Assembly: GCA_905221605.1 (NCBI GenBank)
Contig: CAJNDS010002265.1
Coordinates: forward strand, 372,001-436,000
DNA length: 64,000 nt
Direction of reading: 5' to 3'
Source of the DNA: Symbiodinium natans
Lineage: Eukaryota; Sar; Dinophyceae; Suessiales; Symbiodiniaceae
Shown here: positions 61,592 to 64,000 of the stretch, one piece after another
How positions within the stretch are numbered: the first letter of the stretch is position 1
Layout: each line of letters opens with the position of its first letter
Program-made: the position numbers and the translations under genes
The notes under the pieces: model-generated
The model's database searches: none
Told to the model about the DNA's origin: nothing
What the model saw: only the letters and a program-made list of their open reading frames with translations

Positions 61592-64000
61592 TTGCAGAAC
61601 GTGTTACCCGCTGACACTTGATGTGATAGTACAGCTTCACGAGCTGACAGTTAGCGGCAGTTTCGCGGCGATCACAGTGCTCGCTTTCGACACGAGGTAC
61701 CAGCCTGCCAAGTCGATAGTCGATCCCACAACAGAACAACACGGCTTTTGAAATCCAAAGCACTTACAAGAAAAGTATGGCATAGAGTAGGAGAGCTTTC
61801 CGTTGAACTATTGAAAGTAGAAGCCGAGAGGACATAGCTGAACATGCAAAACAAGAGCGTCAGTACCGGTTGTTCACGATATGAAGCTGAGTAGGCTTCA
61901 AAAAGTGCATGGGACCTAGGAGGCCTAGGCGAGAGCGCGATTTGGCACCTTCCACCAGGCCAAAAGCATGCGACACCTTTTCACGTTTACGTGCCTAGGT
62001 GGAAACATGACGTGCACGCGGAAACTCCGCAAAGGTCGTCGATTGCCATTCGAAATACGATCAGCGCCTCGGCGAGAGAGTCCGGACACACAGGAGAAAC
62101 TGAAAGGCTCATTGATTTCGATGTGGTAGTGGACAATGTCAGCGACAAAAAAGCAATACCTATAGTACATTCGCAAACCTACAGCAGAAAAGGTTTTACA
62201 GCGACTCGAGCAGGAGCGCTCTGTAGCTCAACGGGCCCCCGACATCTTGCGACAGCGCCCTGCAATGCCCAGAAAACCTGAAATGGCCGAAGCTCTGGGT
62301 TGGCACCGTGAGCGTGAGGTCCCCCGGCTCCTGGACGTAGTGGGGAAGCTGGCAGCCCGTGCGGCGCTACGTGCCTGGTGGCCTGGCCGTTAATCGATGT
62401 CGGATGTCTCAGAGGGCCTAGAAGCGGATGCGGGTGCTTTGAGGTCAAATTGCAACAGAACCCATCTGGTGCACATGTCTGCTCGAAGCGTGGTTGCTGT
62501 TCGATCGTGTCCCCTTTACCATCTTGCTTCGTGTACCAAGAGCTTGCAACGACAGGGCAGGTTGGACACTGGGGTTTTTTGGTCTCTTGGTCTCTTGGTT
62601 CTTTGTTTGCTGCAGGCGACTACAGGTGGCGAAGGCATGGCGAGGGGTCAGCTGGTCTTGTGTCATGATTCGCCTTGCTTTGTTGGTTTTTTTTACGAAG
62701 ATATTTCAGGATCTTTGGTTCAAGCGAGGTCCTGGAATGTTAATCAAGGCGTGTATTGACTAGCTTGGCAGGAATGCGCCTTCAATGCCATGGTGTTGCT
62801 GCCTCAGGAGGCGCGTGACGTGTGATGTCTGTGCCCTTACTGAAGGTCCAACCTTAGGGGACAACACAATAGGGGGCTCAAAAGATGTTAGGGGACGGTA
62901 GCTGCTGGAGCAATTGCTATAGAGAGAGTTGCGGTGTATATCAGAGCCAGTAACATGTGTGGAATTTGGATTCAAGGTCTTTGCCCGTAAATTCTTCATA
63001 GTCCTGATCGCTTGAACTGAGTTTCATCCGCAAGTTCGCGTGAAGCCTCACTCGTACTTGTAAACTCTACGCAGCCCAGGCCTGCAATGGCCTACTCAGC
63101 AAGCTTGACACCCTCAGACCCTAAGTGCCCGCTAATCCCCCGCTCGAAGCCTCAAGAAATTTCAATGCCCCCTGACTCAAGAAACATCTCCAAATGCCAA
63201 TCGCACCCGACATGGTGAGATAGCCGCAAGCCCCACACTCCCCAGCGAAGCCGAAGCCCCAAAAAGCTCCCTAGATCCGAGGACCCCCACTTGACTGTGA
63301 CACCCAAAGCCCCTGAACATCCCTGAACCCTCGCCGCGGAAATCAGCGGCCTTTCTTTTGAAAGGAGGACCTGGAGGCTTTGGAAGCTTTGGATTTGGCA
63401 GCTCTCCGTGCAGAAGGATGGTTTTTAGGCTTTTGGTGGATTAGGCTTTGAGGCCAGGCCCTGTCGGTAGAGAAGCATGTTTCGAGCAGTTTCACTCCGA
63501 AATCGTCCGAGACTTCCAGATGGCAGATCCCGAGCCTGAACGTACACAACCTGTCGCCTTGAAGCCGAAGCTCTTGCAACATCTGCCAACATCTGCTACA
63601 AGCATTTAAAGTCAGAACCTTTGGGTCAGAGTTGGAGTCCAGGTTTCGGTATCCTCTGCCAGGCGCCGTGCTGTTCGATTTTTGTGCCGACGTTCTGGGA
63701 GGTTGATTTAGAGCATCAACTCACAAGGAGCCTCTGCTTCGATGCAGCATCTAACAATATCAAACCGTACCAAACCTCTCTCCCAATTTGAGTGGGACCG
63801 ACAAGACCGAGAGCATGTTCCTGCTGGAACCCCTAGCTCTAAAGCACTGGCACAGTTCGTCGCAGCGGTGGCATCGCGCACAGCGCTTCGAAGGCCTGGG
63901 TGAGGGGGGTTATGTTTGGGTTAGGGATGTTAGGTTGTAGGCCTGAGCCTTTCAGCCAACATCCGGCCCACGTTTCTTTGCCGAAGCAGCTGCCCAACAT

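Overview
The window looks like nuclear DNA of a dinoflagellate, most likely a Symbiodiniaceae/Suessiales-type genome. The evidence is compositional and structural: GC-rich low-density sequence, degenerate TTTAGGG-like tracts scattered throughout, long simple-sequence arrays, a few isolated genes with single exons or few introns, and retroelements carrying methyltransferase domains. No species can be named from sequence alone, and no spliced-leader relic was found.

Left end (1 to about 3.4 kb): an AT-rich, tightly packed block of five same-strand genes, the first cut by the window edge. It has short A/T promoter boxes directly before the start codons and hairpins after two stop codons. It reads like part of an integrated DNA virus of the polinton-like/virophage or giant-virus kind, not like host DNA.

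3.45-8.7 kb (minus strand): a tyrosine-recombinase (DIRS-class) retrotransposon, 3'-truncated. Its order is recombinase, then Gag, then Pol. Pol starts with a 2-oxoglutarate/Fe(II) oxygenase-like domain fused to a cytosine-methyltransferase-like domain, and it breaks off before any reverse transcriptase where the viral block begins. Gag and Pol share one frame and are separated by a single TGA followed by CTAG, a classic leaky-stop context.

12.2-16.4 kb (minus strand): apparent host genes. These are a membrane-anchored phytanoyl-CoA-dioxygenase-family enzyme, a SAP-domain protein, and a two-exon NEIL3-like DNA glycosylase with Val2. 16.4-25.6 kb is gene-poor. It holds a decayed terminal repeat and a decayed pol fragment of the same retroelement class, a 0.7 kb GTA/ACTAGT/CAG microsatellite, and a broken ISXO2/Merlin-like transposase with a proline-rich, zinc-finger tail.

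25.6-35.7 kb (plus strand): a 10.08 kb tyrosine-recombinase retrotransposon bounded by exact split direct repeats (A1 ... B1-A2 ... B2; 147 and 180 bp, each pair identical by eye). Order: upstream ORF, recombinase, small ORF, Gag, linker, then Pol with methyltransferase, reverse transcriptase and RNase H. Its Gag stop is also TGA-CTA. Both elements therefore share an unusual recombinase-first layout and a readthrough-type Gag-Pol junction. These are the window's strongest candidates for something undescribed.

35.7-64 kb: mostly non-coding DNA with micro- and minisatellites and a few exon-like stretches on the plus strand that could belong to unrecognised multi-exon genes.
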